This document shows, piece after piece, positions 1 to 8,424 of a stretch of 64,000 nt of DNA. The notes below the pieces were generated by a model, which did not search any database, was not told the DNA's origin, and saw only the letters and a program-made list of their open reading frames with translations. Both the position numbers and the translations under genes were made by a program. Numbering within the stretch: the stretch's first letter is position 1; the number at the start of each line of letters is the position of its first letter. Source of the stretch: Blautia sp. SC05B48 (GTDB lineage Bacteria; Bacillota; Clostridia; Lachnospirales; Lachnospiraceae); contig NZ_CP040518.1 in the NCBI RefSeq assembly GCF_005848555.1, positions 1,735,001-1,799,000 on the forward strand, written 5' to 3'.

Positions 1-59
1 TGTTTGTACGAAAAAAAGAAATAACGATAAGAACAGGAAAAAGTTTCTGATTATGTTGT

Positions 60-90
60 GCCCGGTATTTTTATATCGGGCATTTCGTTT
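60..90 (+). terminator. Probable Rho-independent terminator of an upstream gene
   Basis: A GCCCG/CGGGC stem closes a short A/T loop and is followed by a T-rich stretch (ATTTCGTTT). It probably ends a gene lying left of the window. The U-tract is interrupted, so confidence is moderate. Confidence 0.5.
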
Positions 91-140
91 GTAATGGAAG
101 AAAGAGCTGGAAATCCGGGTAAAATTTTTCCGGGATTTTC

Positions 141-166
141 TGTAACGTTTTTGAAACGGGTTCGTC
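141..166 (+). promoter_or_regulatory. ECF-type promoter of the sigma/anti-sigma operon
   Basis: TGTAAC at 141-146 and CGTC at 163-166 are separated by exactly 16 bases, the layout typical of ECF sigma-factor promoters in Firmicutes (an AAC-type -35 and a CGTC-type -10). It lies just upstream of an ECF sigma gene, so the sigma factor probably drives its own transcription. The expected start site is near 173, giving a leader of about 27 nt that still contains the GGAGG site. Confidence 0.75.
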
Positions 167-199
167 TTATAAGTGAGAAGGGAGGAAAGAGAAAAACCG

Positions 200-685
200 A
201 TGAACATAGAGGAACTTTACCGGACATATTTTGACATTGTATATCGGTATATCCGTTCTATCTCACAGGATGGAGCGCTGGTTGAGGAAGTGACACAGGA
301 AACGTTTTTTAAAGCTCTGGAAAAGATAGACCAGTTCCGGGGTGACTGTGATGTGCGTGTGTGGCTCTGCCAGATCGCAAAAAATACGTTGTACGATCAT
401 CTGAAAAAACAGAAGAAGCAACTTCTCGGGGATGAGAAGCTGGAAGAAGCAGAAAGTGATGGCGGAGAGCTTCTGGAGGAAAAGCTGGCGCAGCGGAGCC
501 AGGCTATGGAGATCCACAAAGTTCTGCATAGACTTTCGGAACCGTATAAAGAAGTTTTTTCCCTGCGGACCTTCGGAGAGCTTAAGTTTAGTGAGATCGG
601 AATGCTTTTCGGAAAAAGTGAAAACTGGGCGAGGGTGACTTATTACCGTGCAAGAGTAAAGATCAGAGAGGAGTTGGAGCAATGA
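200..685 (+). CDS. ECF-family RNA polymerase sigma factor
   Basis: This 161-residue protein has the two-domain layout of an ECF sigma-70 factor. Region 2 spans about residues 5-70 (LYRTYFDIVYRYIR, then EEVTQETFFKAL and the RVWLCQIAKNTLYDHLKK segment). A sigma-4 helix-turn-helix covers the last 60 residues (LSEPYKEVFSLRTFGELKF, then SEIGMLFGKSENWARV). The ATG at 200 is preferred over an in-frame GTG at 173, because GGAGG sits at 181-185 and the ECF promoter places the transcript start near 173. The stop overlaps the next start as ATGA, so it is translationally coupled to the anti-sigma gene. It should direct RNA polymerase to a small stress regulon. The subgroup and inducing signal cannot be told from the sequence. 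Confidence 0.9.
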   Translation: MNIEELYRTYFDIVYRYIRSISQDGALVEEVTQETFFKALEKIDQFRGDCDVRVWLCQIAKNTLYDHLKKQKKQLLGDEKLEEAESDGGELLEEKLAQRSQAMEIHKVLHRLSEPYKEVFSLRTFGELKFSEIGMLFGKSENWARVTYYRARVKIREELEQ

Positions 686-1419
686 GGATCACATGTGATG
701 TAATACAGGATCTGATGCCATCTTATGTGGACGGCATTTTAAGTGAAGACAGTCAGGCGTTGGTAAAAGAGCATATGGAAGCTTGTGAGGAATGCAGAAA
801 AATGTTGGAGATTATGAAAGAGGAGCAGGGAAAAGAGCAGGCTCAAATGATATCATCTGCAGCCTCCGGAGCACGACGCAGAGCTGATGAAACGGAAAAT
901 ATCGGAAGTGCAGCCGCACTGAAAAAAATCCGGAAAAAATTAATGATACGCAGAGTGCTGACAGCAGCAGTGGCAGTTATCCTGACACTCATCGTTGCGG
1001 CAGCAAGCTACAACCACTGGTATTTCAACGAAAAATACATGACCCTGGAAAATAGCGGAATGTACGTAAAAAATAATAATTTGTATTCTTCTAATAATCT
1101 CATCAATCGAATGAAAGTACAGTACACAGAAGATGGAAAAACAGAGTTCGTCTACGCCATTGACGCGCCATATGCAGGAACTCTGGAACTGAAAGGCGAT
1201 GACATGCTGCTTCAGGATTTTTCCAAAAAGACAGAGGAAGTATCACCGGAAGATGACAGCATCCCGGAAACTGTAACAGAGGTTTATTATATGAGTGCGG
1301 AAGCCGGAAAGAAGAGCCTGGAATTAACAGAGCTGGAAGTAAAGGGAGATCTGGATGCAGCGGAGAAAATTGTGGATGAGATGAAACAGGAATCGAAGCT
1401 GATATGGTCGGAACAATAG
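682..1419 (+). CDS. Membrane-anchored zinc-finger anti-sigma factor
   Basis: A 245-residue protein begins with a ZAS-type zinc-binding motif, H31-x3-C35-x2-C38 (HMEACEEC), in a zf-HC2-like domain of about residues 1-45. This domain normally binds and holds the partner sigma factor. One hydrophobic segment near residues 92-109 (VLTAAVAVILTLIVAAAS) should span the membrane, leaving about 135 C-terminal residues outside as a possible sensor. Its ATG overlaps the sigma-factor stop. The pairing, overlap and zinc motif strongly support an anti-sigma role. The exported domain matches nothing I recognise, so the signal that releases the sigma factor is unknown. Confidence 0.85.
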   Translation: MRITCDVIQDLMPSYVDGILSEDSQALVKEHMEACEECRKMLEIMKEEQGKEQAQMISSAASGARRRADETENIGSAAALKKIRKKLMIRRVLTAAVAVILTLIVAAASYNHWYFNEKYMTLENSGMYVKNNNLYSSNNLINRMKVQYTEDGKTEFVYAIDAPYAGTLELKGDDMLLQDFSKKTEEVSPEDDSIPETVTEVYYMSAEAGKKSLELTELEVKGDLDAAEKIVDEMKQESKLIWSEQ

Positions 1420-1649
1420 AATAAAACTCTGTTTATGAATCAGGTAGAGATTTGTAATTCACAAAGGATTTATTCACTCTGGTTAAATGGAAACAGGCAA
1501 AGGTACTGTTCACTGGCAAAACCAGGCAAATGCAGGAAGATGGGCAGATACAGGATAGAAATACTGCATCGTCTATGTTAAAATAAAACCTGGACAGTAC
1601 AGTAAAAAAAGTTCTATAAAAATTCTGTGCTGCAGGCGACAAAAACAGA

Positions 1650-1673
1650 CAGCAGTGAATTTATTTACTGCTG
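1650..1673 (+). promoter_or_regulatory. Short inverted repeat upstream of the ArsC-like gene
   Basis: CAGCAGT at 1650-1656 and ACTGCTG at 1667-1673 form a 7-bp stem with a 10-base A/T-rich loop, a few bases before the AGGAGGG ribosome binding site. It could modulate translation or be an operator. The rest of the 274-base gap (1420-1693) shows no clear sigma-A promoter or gene. Confidence 0.35.
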
Positions 1674-1693
1674 AAGAACAGGAGGGACACAAC

Positions 1694-2047
1694 ATGTTAT
1701 TTGTATGCTATCCAAAATGCAGTACCTGTAAAAAGGCTCAGAAATGGCTGGATGAGAGCAATGTGGAATATACGTTGCGTGATATCAAGACGGACAATCC
1801 AACTGCAGAGGAACTGAAAGCCTGGTGGGAAAAAAGCGGTCTTCCGCTGAAGCGTTTCTTCAATACCAGTGGAAATATTTATAAAGAGATGAAACTGAAA
1901 GACAAACTTCCGGAGATGAGTGAGGAAGAGCAGCTTGCGCTTCTTGCAACAGACGGGATGCTTGTGAAACGACCAATCCTTGTCGGGGAAGACAAGGTGC
2001 TGGTGGGCGCTAAAGAAAAAGAATGGGAAGAGTATCTGAAATCATGA
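1694..2047 (+). CDS. ArsC/Spx-family thioredoxin-fold protein
   Basis: This 117-residue protein has a C9-x2-C12 pair (PKCSTCKKAQ) at the end of the first strand and a late LVKRPILV segment, the conserved Arg-Pro element of the ArsC/Spx family. Family members are glutaredoxin-like arsenate reductases or redox-sensing RNA-polymerase binders. The CxxC spacing and length fit either, and no ars genes are nearby. The ATG at 1694 follows AGGAGGG with good spacing, so the longer in-frame reading from 1655 is not used. Its stop overlaps the start of the YitT gene (ATGA), so the two are probably coexpressed. A redox-regulator role is as likely as arsenate reduction. Confidence 0.8.
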   Translation: MLFVCYPKCSTCKKAQKWLDESNVEYTLRDIKTDNPTAEELKAWWEKSGLPLKRFFNTSGNIYKEMKLKDKLPEMSEEEQLALLATDGMLVKRPILVGEDKVLVGAKEKEWEEYLKS

Positions 2048-2898
2048 AAAAGAAACTGAATTATGCGGATATCGTTAAGGAAACCGCGATCCTCACCGTG
2101 GCAGTGGCGATCATTGCAGCAGCGGTATATTTTTTCCTGGTGCCAAGCCATACGTCGGTCAGCAGTATTTCCGGTCTTGGAATCGTGCTTTCCAACTTTG
2201 TGCCGCTGCAGCTGTCGGCTATTACCATGATCCTGAATGTGGTATTGCTGATCATCGGATTTTTTACCTGTGGAAGAGAGTTTGGAGTTAAGACGGTTTA
2301 TACCAGTGTGATGCTGCCGTTGTTTCTGGGATTGTTTGAGATCATTTTTCCAGATTTCGGTTCCATGACAGACAGCCAGGAACTGGATGTTCTGTGTTAT
2401 GTTCTGGTAGTGAGTGTGGGACTTAGCATTCTTTTTAACCGGAATGCATCCTCAGGCGGACTGGATATCGTGGCGAAGATCATGAATAAGTATCTCCACA
2501 TGGAGCTTGGAAAAGCCATGTCCCTTTCCGGTATGTGCGTGGCACTTTCCGCGGCGCTTGTGTATGATAAAAAGACGGTAGTCTTAAGTATTCTGGGAAC
2601 GTATTTTAACGGAATTGTTCTGGATCATTTTATTTTTGATCATAACATCAAACGGCGCGTCTGCATTATCACGAAGAAGGAAGAGGAGCTGAGGCAGTTT
2701 ATTGTTCATGACCTGCACAGCGGAGCCACGATCTATGAGGCCATCGGAGCCTATAAAATGGAAAAACGTCATGAGATCATAACCATTGTAGATAAAGGTG
2801 AATATCAGAAGCTGATGAAGTTTATAAACCAGGAGGACCCAAAAGCTTTTATTACGGTTTATAATGTGTCGAATATGCGGTATCAGCCGAAGAAATAA
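2044..2898 (+). CDS. YitT family membrane protein (DUF2179 C-terminus)
   Basis: A 284-residue protein with about five hydrophobic segments in the first 190 residues and a soluble C-terminal domain. The family marker SSGGLDIVAKIM lies in the membrane part. The C-terminus resembles DUF2179 (HDLHSGATIYEAIGAYKMEKR, then EIITIVDKGEYQKL). YitT-type proteins are widespread Firmicute membrane proteins of poorly known function, often suspected of transport. The ATG at 2044 overlaps the stop of the ArsC-like gene, which favours this start over a longer reading from 2023. A strong bidirectional terminator follows at once. Confidence 0.85.
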   Translation: MKKKLNYADIVKETAILTVAVAIIAAAVYFFLVPSHTSVSSISGLGIVLSNFVPLQLSAITMILNVVLLIIGFFTCGREFGVKTVYTSVMLPLFLGLFEIIFPDFGSMTDSQELDVLCYVLVVSVGLSILFNRNASSGGLDIVAKIMNKYLHMELGKAMSLSGMCVALSAALVYDKKTVVLSILGTYFNGIVLDHFIFDHNIKRRVCIITKKEEELRQFIVHDLHSGATIYEAIGAYKMEKRHEIITIVDKGEYQKLMKFINQEDPKAFITVYNVSNMRYQPKK

Positions 2899-2899
2899 A

Positions 2900-2932
2900 A
2901 AACTCCCGGGATAAACCTCCCGGGAATTTTTT
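2900..2932. terminator. Bidirectional terminator between convergent genes
   Basis: Two copies of CCCGGG flanked by T and A form a GC stem with a 7-base loop. It is followed by a T run on the plus strand and also by a T run on the minus strand, so it can serve both the YitT gene and the purine permease gene. Confidence 0.85.
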
Positions 2933-2940
2933 ACCATATT

Positions 2941-4323
2941 TTACAGGAAAATATATTTCAGGATAAACAGCACTGCCAGTACATACATCAGAGCGCTGAT
3001 CTTCTTTTCTTTTGCCTTACCTGTGATCAGGTTGATGGCTACGTATGTGATAATTCCCATGGAGATACCTTCGGAAATGCTGTAGAAGAACGGCATTGCG
3101 ATGATACATACATAGCATGGGATCGCTTCGGACATATCGCTGAAATCAATGCTGATAACATTGCTGAGCATGTACAATCCGACGATCACCAGAGCCGGAG
3201 CTGTGGCAAAGGACGGGATCGCCAGGAAGATCGGAGACAGGAACAGGGACAGGCCAAATAAGATGGCAGTTGTCACTGCGGTAAGTCCGGTTCTTCCGCC
3301 TTCGGATACACCGGAAGCGCTTTCTACGAAAGTAGTAGTCGTGGATGTACCGAGAACAGCACCTGCAGTTGTTGCAACAGCATCTGCAAGAAGGGCACCC
3401 TTGATGTGAGGGAGCTTACCATTCTCGTCCAGCATACCGGCCTTGGAGGATACACCAACGAGAGTTCCGAGAGTATCAAAAAGATCTACAAATAAAAATG
3501 CAAACAGGATAACAAGGAAATCCAGTGAGAAAACTCCGTCAAACTGCAGCTTCGCAAAGATCGGAGCAAGACTCGGGATAGAGAGTCCGTTGCTGAAATC
3601 TGGGAGCAGGCTGTAGAAGCCGATCTCCGGGTTCGGAACATAAAGTCCGGCGAACTGACAGATGATTCCAAGTCCCCATGTGATCAGGATACCCCAGAGG
3701 ATGTTTCCCTTTACATTCTTAACAACCAGGATTCCGGTTACGATGATGCCGATCAGAGCCAGGATAACGGTGATTCCCACATTGTTGAAGGAAGCCTCCA
3801 CGCCCTTAGCTGCATTATATCCGTCTACAGAGAAAAGCTGCAGCAGTGTGGAGCCGCCGATCACGATATTGGAATTCTGTAAACCTACAAATGCGATGAA
3901 AAGACCGATACCAACGCTGACTGCGGATTTCAGGTTCAGAGGGATCGCGTTGAAGATCGCTTCACGTACATTGGTAAGTGAAAGAACGATAAATACGATA
4001 CCTTCTGCAAAAACTGCGGTCAGTGCATACTGCCAGCTGTATCCCATACCGATAACGACTGTATAGGCAAAGTATGCGTTCAGACCCATTCCGGGTGCCA
4101 GTGCGAACGGGTAGTTGGCGAAGATCGCCATCAGCAGTGTTCCAAGGAAGGCTGCCAGTGCGGTAGCTGTGAATACAGCTCCGGAATCCATGCCGGTCGC
4201 GGACAGGATGTTCGGGTTAACTGCCAGGATATACGCCATTGTCATGAAGGTGGTGATACCTGCCAGAACCTCTGTTTTGGCGTCCGTTTTATTTGCGGAC
4301 AGCTTGAAGATTTTTTCTAACAT
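2941..4323 (-). CDS. NCS2-family purine permease
   Basis: A 460-residue, highly hydrophobic protein with 12 or more membrane segments. The N-terminus (ITTFMTMAYILAVNPNILS) and the GMGLNAYFAYTVV and DLFDTLGTLVGV segments are typical of the AzgA/PbuG branch of the nucleobase:cation symporter-2 family, which imports adenine, guanine or hypoxanthine with protons. Length matches the family. It stands alone, convergent with the YitT gene. In Firmicutes such genes often carry a purine riboswitch, but I see no conserved purine aptamer core in its upstream region (4324-4460). The exact nucleobase cannot be assigned. Confidence 0.88.
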   Translation of the reverse strand: MLEKIFKLSANKTDAKTEVLAGITTFMTMAYILAVNPNILSATGMDSGAVFTATALAAFLGTLLMAIFANYPFALAPGMGLNAYFAYTVVIGMGYSWQYALTAVFAEGIVFIVLSLTNVREAIFNAIPLNLKSAVSVGIGLFIAFVGLQNSNIVIGGSTLLQLFSVDGYNAAKGVEASFNNVGITVILALIGIIVTGILVVKNVKGNILWGILITWGLGIICQFAGLYVPNPEIGFYSLLPDFSNGLSIPSLAPIFAKLQFDGVFSLDFLVILFAFLFVDLFDTLGTLVGVSSKAGMLDENGKLPHIKGALLADAVATTAGAVLGTSTTTTFVESASGVSEGGRTGLTAVTTAILFGLSLFLSPIFLAIPSFATAPALVIVGLYMLSNVISIDFSDMSEAIPCYVCIIAMPFFYSISEGISMGIITYVAINLITGKAKEKKISALMYVLAVLFILKYIFL

Positions 4324-4535
4324 ATTTCTTTCCCTTTCTTAAATATGTTTTTGGACAACATGTCTAGTTTATCATATAAAAATTTCGTATGCAATCGTTA
4401 GTGTGCACAGATATGATTATAATAGGTGTTTTTTTGTAAAATACTTTTACAGGCAGGCAATTTGTGTGTAAAATACAGGAGAGAGAGTATTTAATTTACA
4501 GACGAGTTTATTTTGCAATGAAAGGGGGATGGATA

Positions 4536-5024
4536 ATGTCTGAGAAAAAACTGCGGAATATTACAGATGTGCTCTGCTTTCTGCTTATCCTTGGGTACGT
4601 GATGTATCTTGTGGCCACCTGGGGAAATCTGCCGGAGAGGGTGCCGATCCATTTTAATGCTCATGGGATCCCGGACCGGTATGGGAAGAAGGGCAGCCTT
4701 CTTCTGGAACCGATTTTGGGGCTGTTGATCCTGGCACTTCTGATGTTCTGTCAGAGATTTCCACAGTGGTGGAATTATCCGGTTGAGGTGACAGAGGAGA
4801 ACAGAGAGCATATCTTTGAGATCGCGTCAAAAATGATGTCTGTGATCAAGCTGTTATCCATTGGAATATGTCTTTATGCCGGGATCAGCGGGAATCTGGG
4901 AACGGCACCTATGTGGCCGGTGTGGATACTGATCGCAGGGATTTTTGTAACATTGCTCCGGGGAATCCGGGAGATATATAAGACTGGTAAAGAAACTGAC
5001 ATGGATGAGGATGATAAATCGTGA
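4536..5024 (+). CDS. DUF1648-domain membrane protein
   Basis: A 162-residue protein with four hydrophobic segments. Between the first two lies VPIHFNAHGIPDRYG, the hallmark of DUF1648, a domain found alone or in SdpI-like immunity/regulator proteins. The acidic tail (TDMDEDDKS) should be cytoplasmic. The ATG at 4536 follows AAAGGGGG by 8 bases, which decides it over earlier in-frame starts at 4464 and 4518. It sits alone, divergent from the purine permease. The function of DUF1648-only proteins is not established. An SdpI-like immunity role is possible, but no toxin gene is adjacent. Confidence 0.75.
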   Translation: MSEKKLRNITDVLCFLLILGYVMYLVATWGNLPERVPIHFNAHGIPDRYGKKGSLLLEPILGLLILALLMFCQRFPQWWNYPVEVTEENREHIFEIASKMMSVIKLLSIGICLYAGISGNLGTAPMWPVWILIAGIFVTLLRGIREIYKTGKETDMDEDDKS

Positions 5025-5105
5025 AGCGGTCGCGTTTGTGATCATGTAGCAAAGTGGAAGGTAAAGGTTCGATTTATTGTACTGAATATGAATGGAACCA
5101 GCGAA

Positions 5106-5130
5106 AGCGGATCGCGAATATCCGCCTGGC
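5106..5130. repeat. Dispersed short palindromic motif, copy 1
   Basis: GCGGAT and ATCCGC flank CGCGAAT, forming a small hairpin. Related motifs with a core like GTGAATATCCGC followed by CTGAC occur in four other intergenic places (16764, 25519, 30637, 43740). It lies just upstream of the preferred start of the following small gene. Confidence 0.5.
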
Positions 5131-5169
5131 GAAGTTATAATAAAAACAGGAAAGGAATTTCAGGAGGAT

Positions 5170-5442
5170 ATGGCAGATACAAGAACAGATGAGCTTTACA
5201 GAGCGCTTCAGGATAAGGGCTATCCCGATGAGCTGTGCCGGGAAATCGCCTACAAACATATGAATACCGATTACACAGCTACACGGATGCTGGGGTATTT
5301 ATACAGGGTGACAAGTCCCAGAGTGGAGGATGTGATCGATGAGATGCTGGCGATCTTAAGTGACCGGGAATCCATCATCCGGAAGAAAGAGCTGGAGCAC
5401 GCCCAGGCTACGATCAACAGCGTGTATCGGGAGGGGCTGTAA
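5170..5442 (+). CDS. Small soluble protein of unknown function
   Basis: A 90-residue, charged, mostly helical protein (MADTRTDELYRALQDKGYP, then CREIAYKHMNTDYTATRMLGYLYR). I do not recognise a named family, and no membrane segment or metal motif is seen. An in-frame reading reaches back to 5092, but that extension runs through the dispersed palindromic motif and a TATAAT-like element (5136-5141). The ATG at 5170 right after CAGGAGGAT is therefore preferred, even though the AGGAGG-to-ATG spacing is only 2 bases. A hairpin terminator follows closely. That and the even amino-acid composition support a real gene. Confidence 0.6.
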   Translation: MADTRTDELYRALQDKGYPDELCREIAYKHMNTDYTATRMLGYLYRVTSPRVEDVIDEMLAILSDRESIIRKKELEHAQATINSVYREGL

Positions 5443-5445
5443 CGG

Positions 5446-5504
5446 AAATCCCGGAGCTGTGCCAGTGCTGGCGATCAGAAGCACTGCAGCAGTTCCGGGA
5501 TTTT
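5446..5504 (+). terminator. Long-stem terminator
   Basis: AAATCCCGGA pairs with TCCGGGATTT, with a nested AGTGCT/AGCACT helix, and is followed by a short T run. It separates the small gene from the convergent LacI-type gene and may serve both. Confidence 0.6.
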
Positions 5505-5551
5505 ATGATTTGATCCTTGAATAAGAGATAGTCGAGATAAAATCACTGAAC

Positions 5552-6577
5552 TTAATACAAAGAGATCACCGACTGCCTGTCCACGATCTCAACATCCAGG
5601 GCTGACTGGCAGGAGGAGCTGACAGAGCCGGTGCGGATCTTTTCCAGGAGAAGACTGGTGGCAAGGCGTGCCTTCCGGGGGATGTTCTGGGAGACGGAGG
5701 TCAGCTTGGGCAGAGTGTACTGGCACAGTGTCAGGTTATCATATCCGATCACAGAGAGATCCACAGGAATGCGGTAGCCGCCCAGGCGGGCACCCTCCAT
5801 AATTCCGATAGCACAGATATCCGCTGTAGTTACCGCAGCGGTAACTGGAGAGCTGTTGGATGCAATCTCACGGCCGGCCCGGATACCGCCCTCATAGGAA
5901 GGAGAGTACTCATAAACGTAATCCGGGTTAAAAGTAATATGGTTCTCCTCCAGCGCCCGTTTATAGCCATTGAAACGGCTGGTAAGAACGTGGTTGTTTT
6001 TGTAATCGGCCACAAAAGCAATGGCAGAATGACCGTGATTGATCATATATTTTGTGGAAAGATACATGCCTTTTTCATCATTGGAGGTAATATTGATGAG
6101 ATTGGGATGCTCCAGCTCGCAGTCAAATGTGGCGATGGGGCAGGTGGCGGAATCCATCAGCTTCGCCATGTATTCGCCGGCGGCCGGATAAAGAATGATG
6201 ATTCCGTCTACATTCCAGTTCTTCAGAAGGGAAATGATATCCGCATTTTTTGATACAGAGCGGATCATGGTGAAATATTCATTCTTTTGCAGTTCTCCTT
6301 CGATAGTACCGATCATGGTGCTGATATAAGGGTTCTCAAAATAGTTGGTTCCCAGGAGCACATCTTTTTCATCAAGGAAAATGATGATGCCGATGATGTG
6401 GGATTTTTTATTGGATAAGCTCCGGGCATTCAGGTTGGGAACATATCCGTATTCTTCTATGATCGCATTGACCTTGTCTCTGGTTTTCTGGGAAACGCGG
6501 CTGGTTTTGCCGTTGATCACATTGGAGACGGTCATCATACTGACGCCGGCCAGGTCTGCGATATCTTTTAATGTCAT
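5552..6577 (-). CDS. LacI-family transcriptional regulator
   Basis: A 341-residue repressor of standard LacI length. The N-terminal helix-turn-helix and hinge are clear (LKDIADLAGVSMMTVSNVIN, then GYVPNLNARSLSNKKS). A periplasmic-binding-protein-like effector domain runs from about residue 60 to the end (IIGIIIFL..., VIGYDNLTLCQYTLPKLTSV). It is divergent from the sugar ABC operon starting at 7012. A perfect 12-bp palindrome with the LacI-type central CG lies at the operon start site. This layout indicates a local sugar-responsive repressor of the importer and the GH31 glucosidase, with an alpha-glucoside or derivative as likely inducer. Confidence 0.9.
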   Translation of the reverse strand: MTLKDIADLAGVSMMTVSNVINGKTSRVSQKTRDKVNAIIEEYGYVPNLNARSLSNKKSHIIGIIIFLDEKDVLLGTNYFENPYISTMIGTIEGELQKNEYFTMIRSVSKNADIISLLKNWNVDGIIILYPAAGEYMAKLMDSATCPIATFDCELEHPNLINITSNDEKGMYLSTKYMINHGHSAIAFVADYKNNHVLTSRFNGYKRALEENHITFNPDYVYEYSPSYEGGIRAGREIASNSSPVTAAVTTADICAIGIMEGARLGGYRIPVDLSVIGYDNLTLCQYTLPKLTSVSQNIPRKARLATSLLLEKIRTGSVSSSCQSALDVEIVDRQSVISLY

Positions 6578-6751
6578 ACTTTACACCTCTGTTCTTCCAT
6601 AGCAGTTTCCGGGAAGAAAACTGCAGTCATAAAAAATTCTGACGCATTTCTCAGCCAAAAATAAAAATACAATGAAAAACCCAGAATTTATTTATCCTCT
6701 CTTTACAGGTTTATAAGGTTTAAACAAAAAATATAAATGTTCAAAAAAAAC

Positions 6752-6763
6752 AGTTTATAAACT
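6752..6763. promoter_or_regulatory. AGTTTATAAACT palindrome in the LacI/ABC divergent region
   Basis: A perfect 12-bp A/T-rich palindrome. A GTTTAAAC palindrome lies 27 bp before it (6718-6725). Both sit in the 434-base A/T-rich gap between the LacI gene and the ABC operon. They could be secondary operator or architectural sites, but lack the central CG usual for LacI-type sites. Confidence 0.3.
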
Positions 6764-6900
6764 ATATATATTATAGTCCAACATAGTAAAAAAATCAATG
6801 TATGATTGATGGGAAATAAAAAAATACAGCATTGCGATGTGAAAAATAGACAAAACGCAGGCACAAAAACTGGAAAAAATGATGAAAATACAAAAATATG

Positions 6901-6950
6901 TTGACGAATTTCTATGAGCGTGATAAATTAACAATAGATTTAGCGCTAAA
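6901..6950 (+). promoter_or_regulatory. Promoter with LacI-type operator for the ABC/GH31 operon
   Basis: TTGACG at 6901-6906 and TAAATT at 6924-6929 (17-base spacer) form a plausible sigma-A promoter. The perfect palindrome TTTAGCGCTAAA at 6939-6950 covers the expected start site. Such a position fits repression by the divergent LacI regulator. Confidence 0.65.
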
Positions 6951-7011
6951 CTAAAAGGAACGGAAAACGTAGTCAGAAAACAGGAAAATACCGGAAAGAA
7001 AGAGGTAATGC

Positions 7012-8388
7012 ATGAAAAAGAGAGTTTTTGCAGCGGTAGTTGCTGCAGCAATGGTTGTAACTGCATTTACAGGATGTGGCAGTACAGGAAGTTCTGCCGG
7101 AAGTGACAGCAAATCCGAAGCCAAAGCAGAGGTACCTACAGAGCCTTTCGGAGATACGGTCAAATATGACCCAAGCGTGGAGATCAATGACGGAAAAGAC
7201 ATCACCGTAGAGCTTTGGGAGTGGGGCAGTGACGAGCTGTTCCAGCAGATCATCGACGGATACACAGCGATTCATCCAAATGTAACCATCAATCTTGTTG
7301 ATAACCCATGGGAGGATTACTGGACAAAGCTTCCTCTTGCACTGGATGGAAACAACGGACCGGCTATTTTCAACGTACATAACAGCTACCATGAGAACCT
7401 GATCAATTACATGGCTCCTCTTGATATTCCCACAGAGGATCTGGAGGCAGATTTCAATGGTGTAAGTGCTCATGTGATCGATGGAAAGGTTTACTATATT
7501 GATTACGGTATGATGACCGGATCTGTATACTACAACAAAGATATGTGGGAGAAAGCAGGTCTGACAGATGCTGATATCCCGAAGACCTGGGACGAGATGA
7601 TCGAGGTTGCCAAGAAGCTTACTATTAAAGACGGTGACAAGATCGTTCAGGCAGGTCTGAACTTCAACGATGATTTCCATCAGAATTACCTCCTTGGCCT
7701 GAATTATCAGCTGGGAGAAAACCTCTTCAAGGAAGACGGAGTTACTCCGAATGTAAACTCTGATGCAATGAAGAAGGTAATGCAGATGTTGGTAGATATG
7801 TATGACGTAGATGGCATCGGTTCCAAGGACTTCGGTGAGAAAGCAGCAGACAGTTTCGGACAGGGACAGTCAGCCATGGTTATCCAGTGGGGACACTACT
7901 ACAACACTCTGAAAACAACATGGAGCAACATCAACTTTGGCGTATTTGAGATCCCGACCTTTGACGGCGAGCCATATGCTTACAACCGTTACAACGGTGA
8001 GTCTACCTTTGGTGTAAACAAAAACGCTCCGGCTGACCAGCAGGCAGTTGCACAGGACTTCGTAAAATATTTCCTGGCAAATGATGACGCACAGGTCGCA
8101 TTTAACCTGGCAATGAGTACCTTCCCGGCTAAGAAATCTCTGGCAGATAATGAGAAGATCCTTGAGAATCCTTCTCTGAAGGTTCTTTCCGAGCACATTG
8201 ACCACTATATCTGGCCGGGCCCGATGCCTGCAACTGTAGAGACTTCTATGAAAAAAGCAGGAGAGGATGTATTCTTCAACGGTGTTGACATCGATACTGC
8301 CCTGGACGAAGCAGAAGCCAACATCACAAAGGATATGAAGAACAGTACATTCAAATCTGTAGAAAACCTTTATAAGTATGCAAAATAA
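7012..8388 (+). CDS. Sugar ABC transporter substrate-binding lipoprotein
   Basis: A 458-residue extracytoplasmic solute-binding protein (family 1, MalE-like). The signal peptide ends in a lipobox (TAFTGC) with the lipidated Cys at residue 22, followed by a Ser/Gly/Lys linker. The ITVELWEWGSDELFQQIIDGY segment and later W/Y-rich stretches are typical of oligosaccharide binders. It opens the operon with two permeases and a GH31 alpha-glucosidase, so an alpha-linked glucoside is the likely ligand. An intercistronic hairpin after its stop probably keeps its mRNA more abundant than that of the permeases, as is usual for binding proteins. Confidence 0.92.
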   Translation: MKKRVFAAVVAAAMVVTAFTGCGSTGSSAGSDSKSEAKAEVPTEPFGDTVKYDPSVEINDGKDITVELWEWGSDELFQQIIDGYTAIHPNVTINLVDNPWEDYWTKLPLALDGNNGPAIFNVHNSYHENLINYMAPLDIPTEDLEADFNGVSAHVIDGKVYYIDYGMMTGSVYYNKDMWEKAGLTDADIPKTWDEMIEVAKKLTIKDGDKIVQAGLNFNDDFHQNYLLGLNYQLGENLFKEDGVTPNVNSDAMKKVMQMLVDMYDVDGIGSKDFGEKAADSFGQGQSAMVIQWGHYYNTLKTTWSNINFGVFEIPTFDGEPYAYNRYNGESTFGVNKNAPADQQAVAQDFVKYFLANDDAQVAFNLAMSTFPAKKSLADNEKILENPSLKVLSEHIDHYIWPGPMPATVETSMKKAGEDVFFNGVDIDTALDEAEANITKDMKNSTFKSVENLYKYAK

Positions 8389-8424
8389 AAAGATGCCGTG
8401 AGTAATCCGCAGGTATCAGAGCAG

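Noticed and set aside
4324-4460. Possible purine riboswitch upstream of the NCS2 permease
   Set aside because: No conserved purine aptamer core or paired P1/P2/P3 layout could be found on the minus strand.
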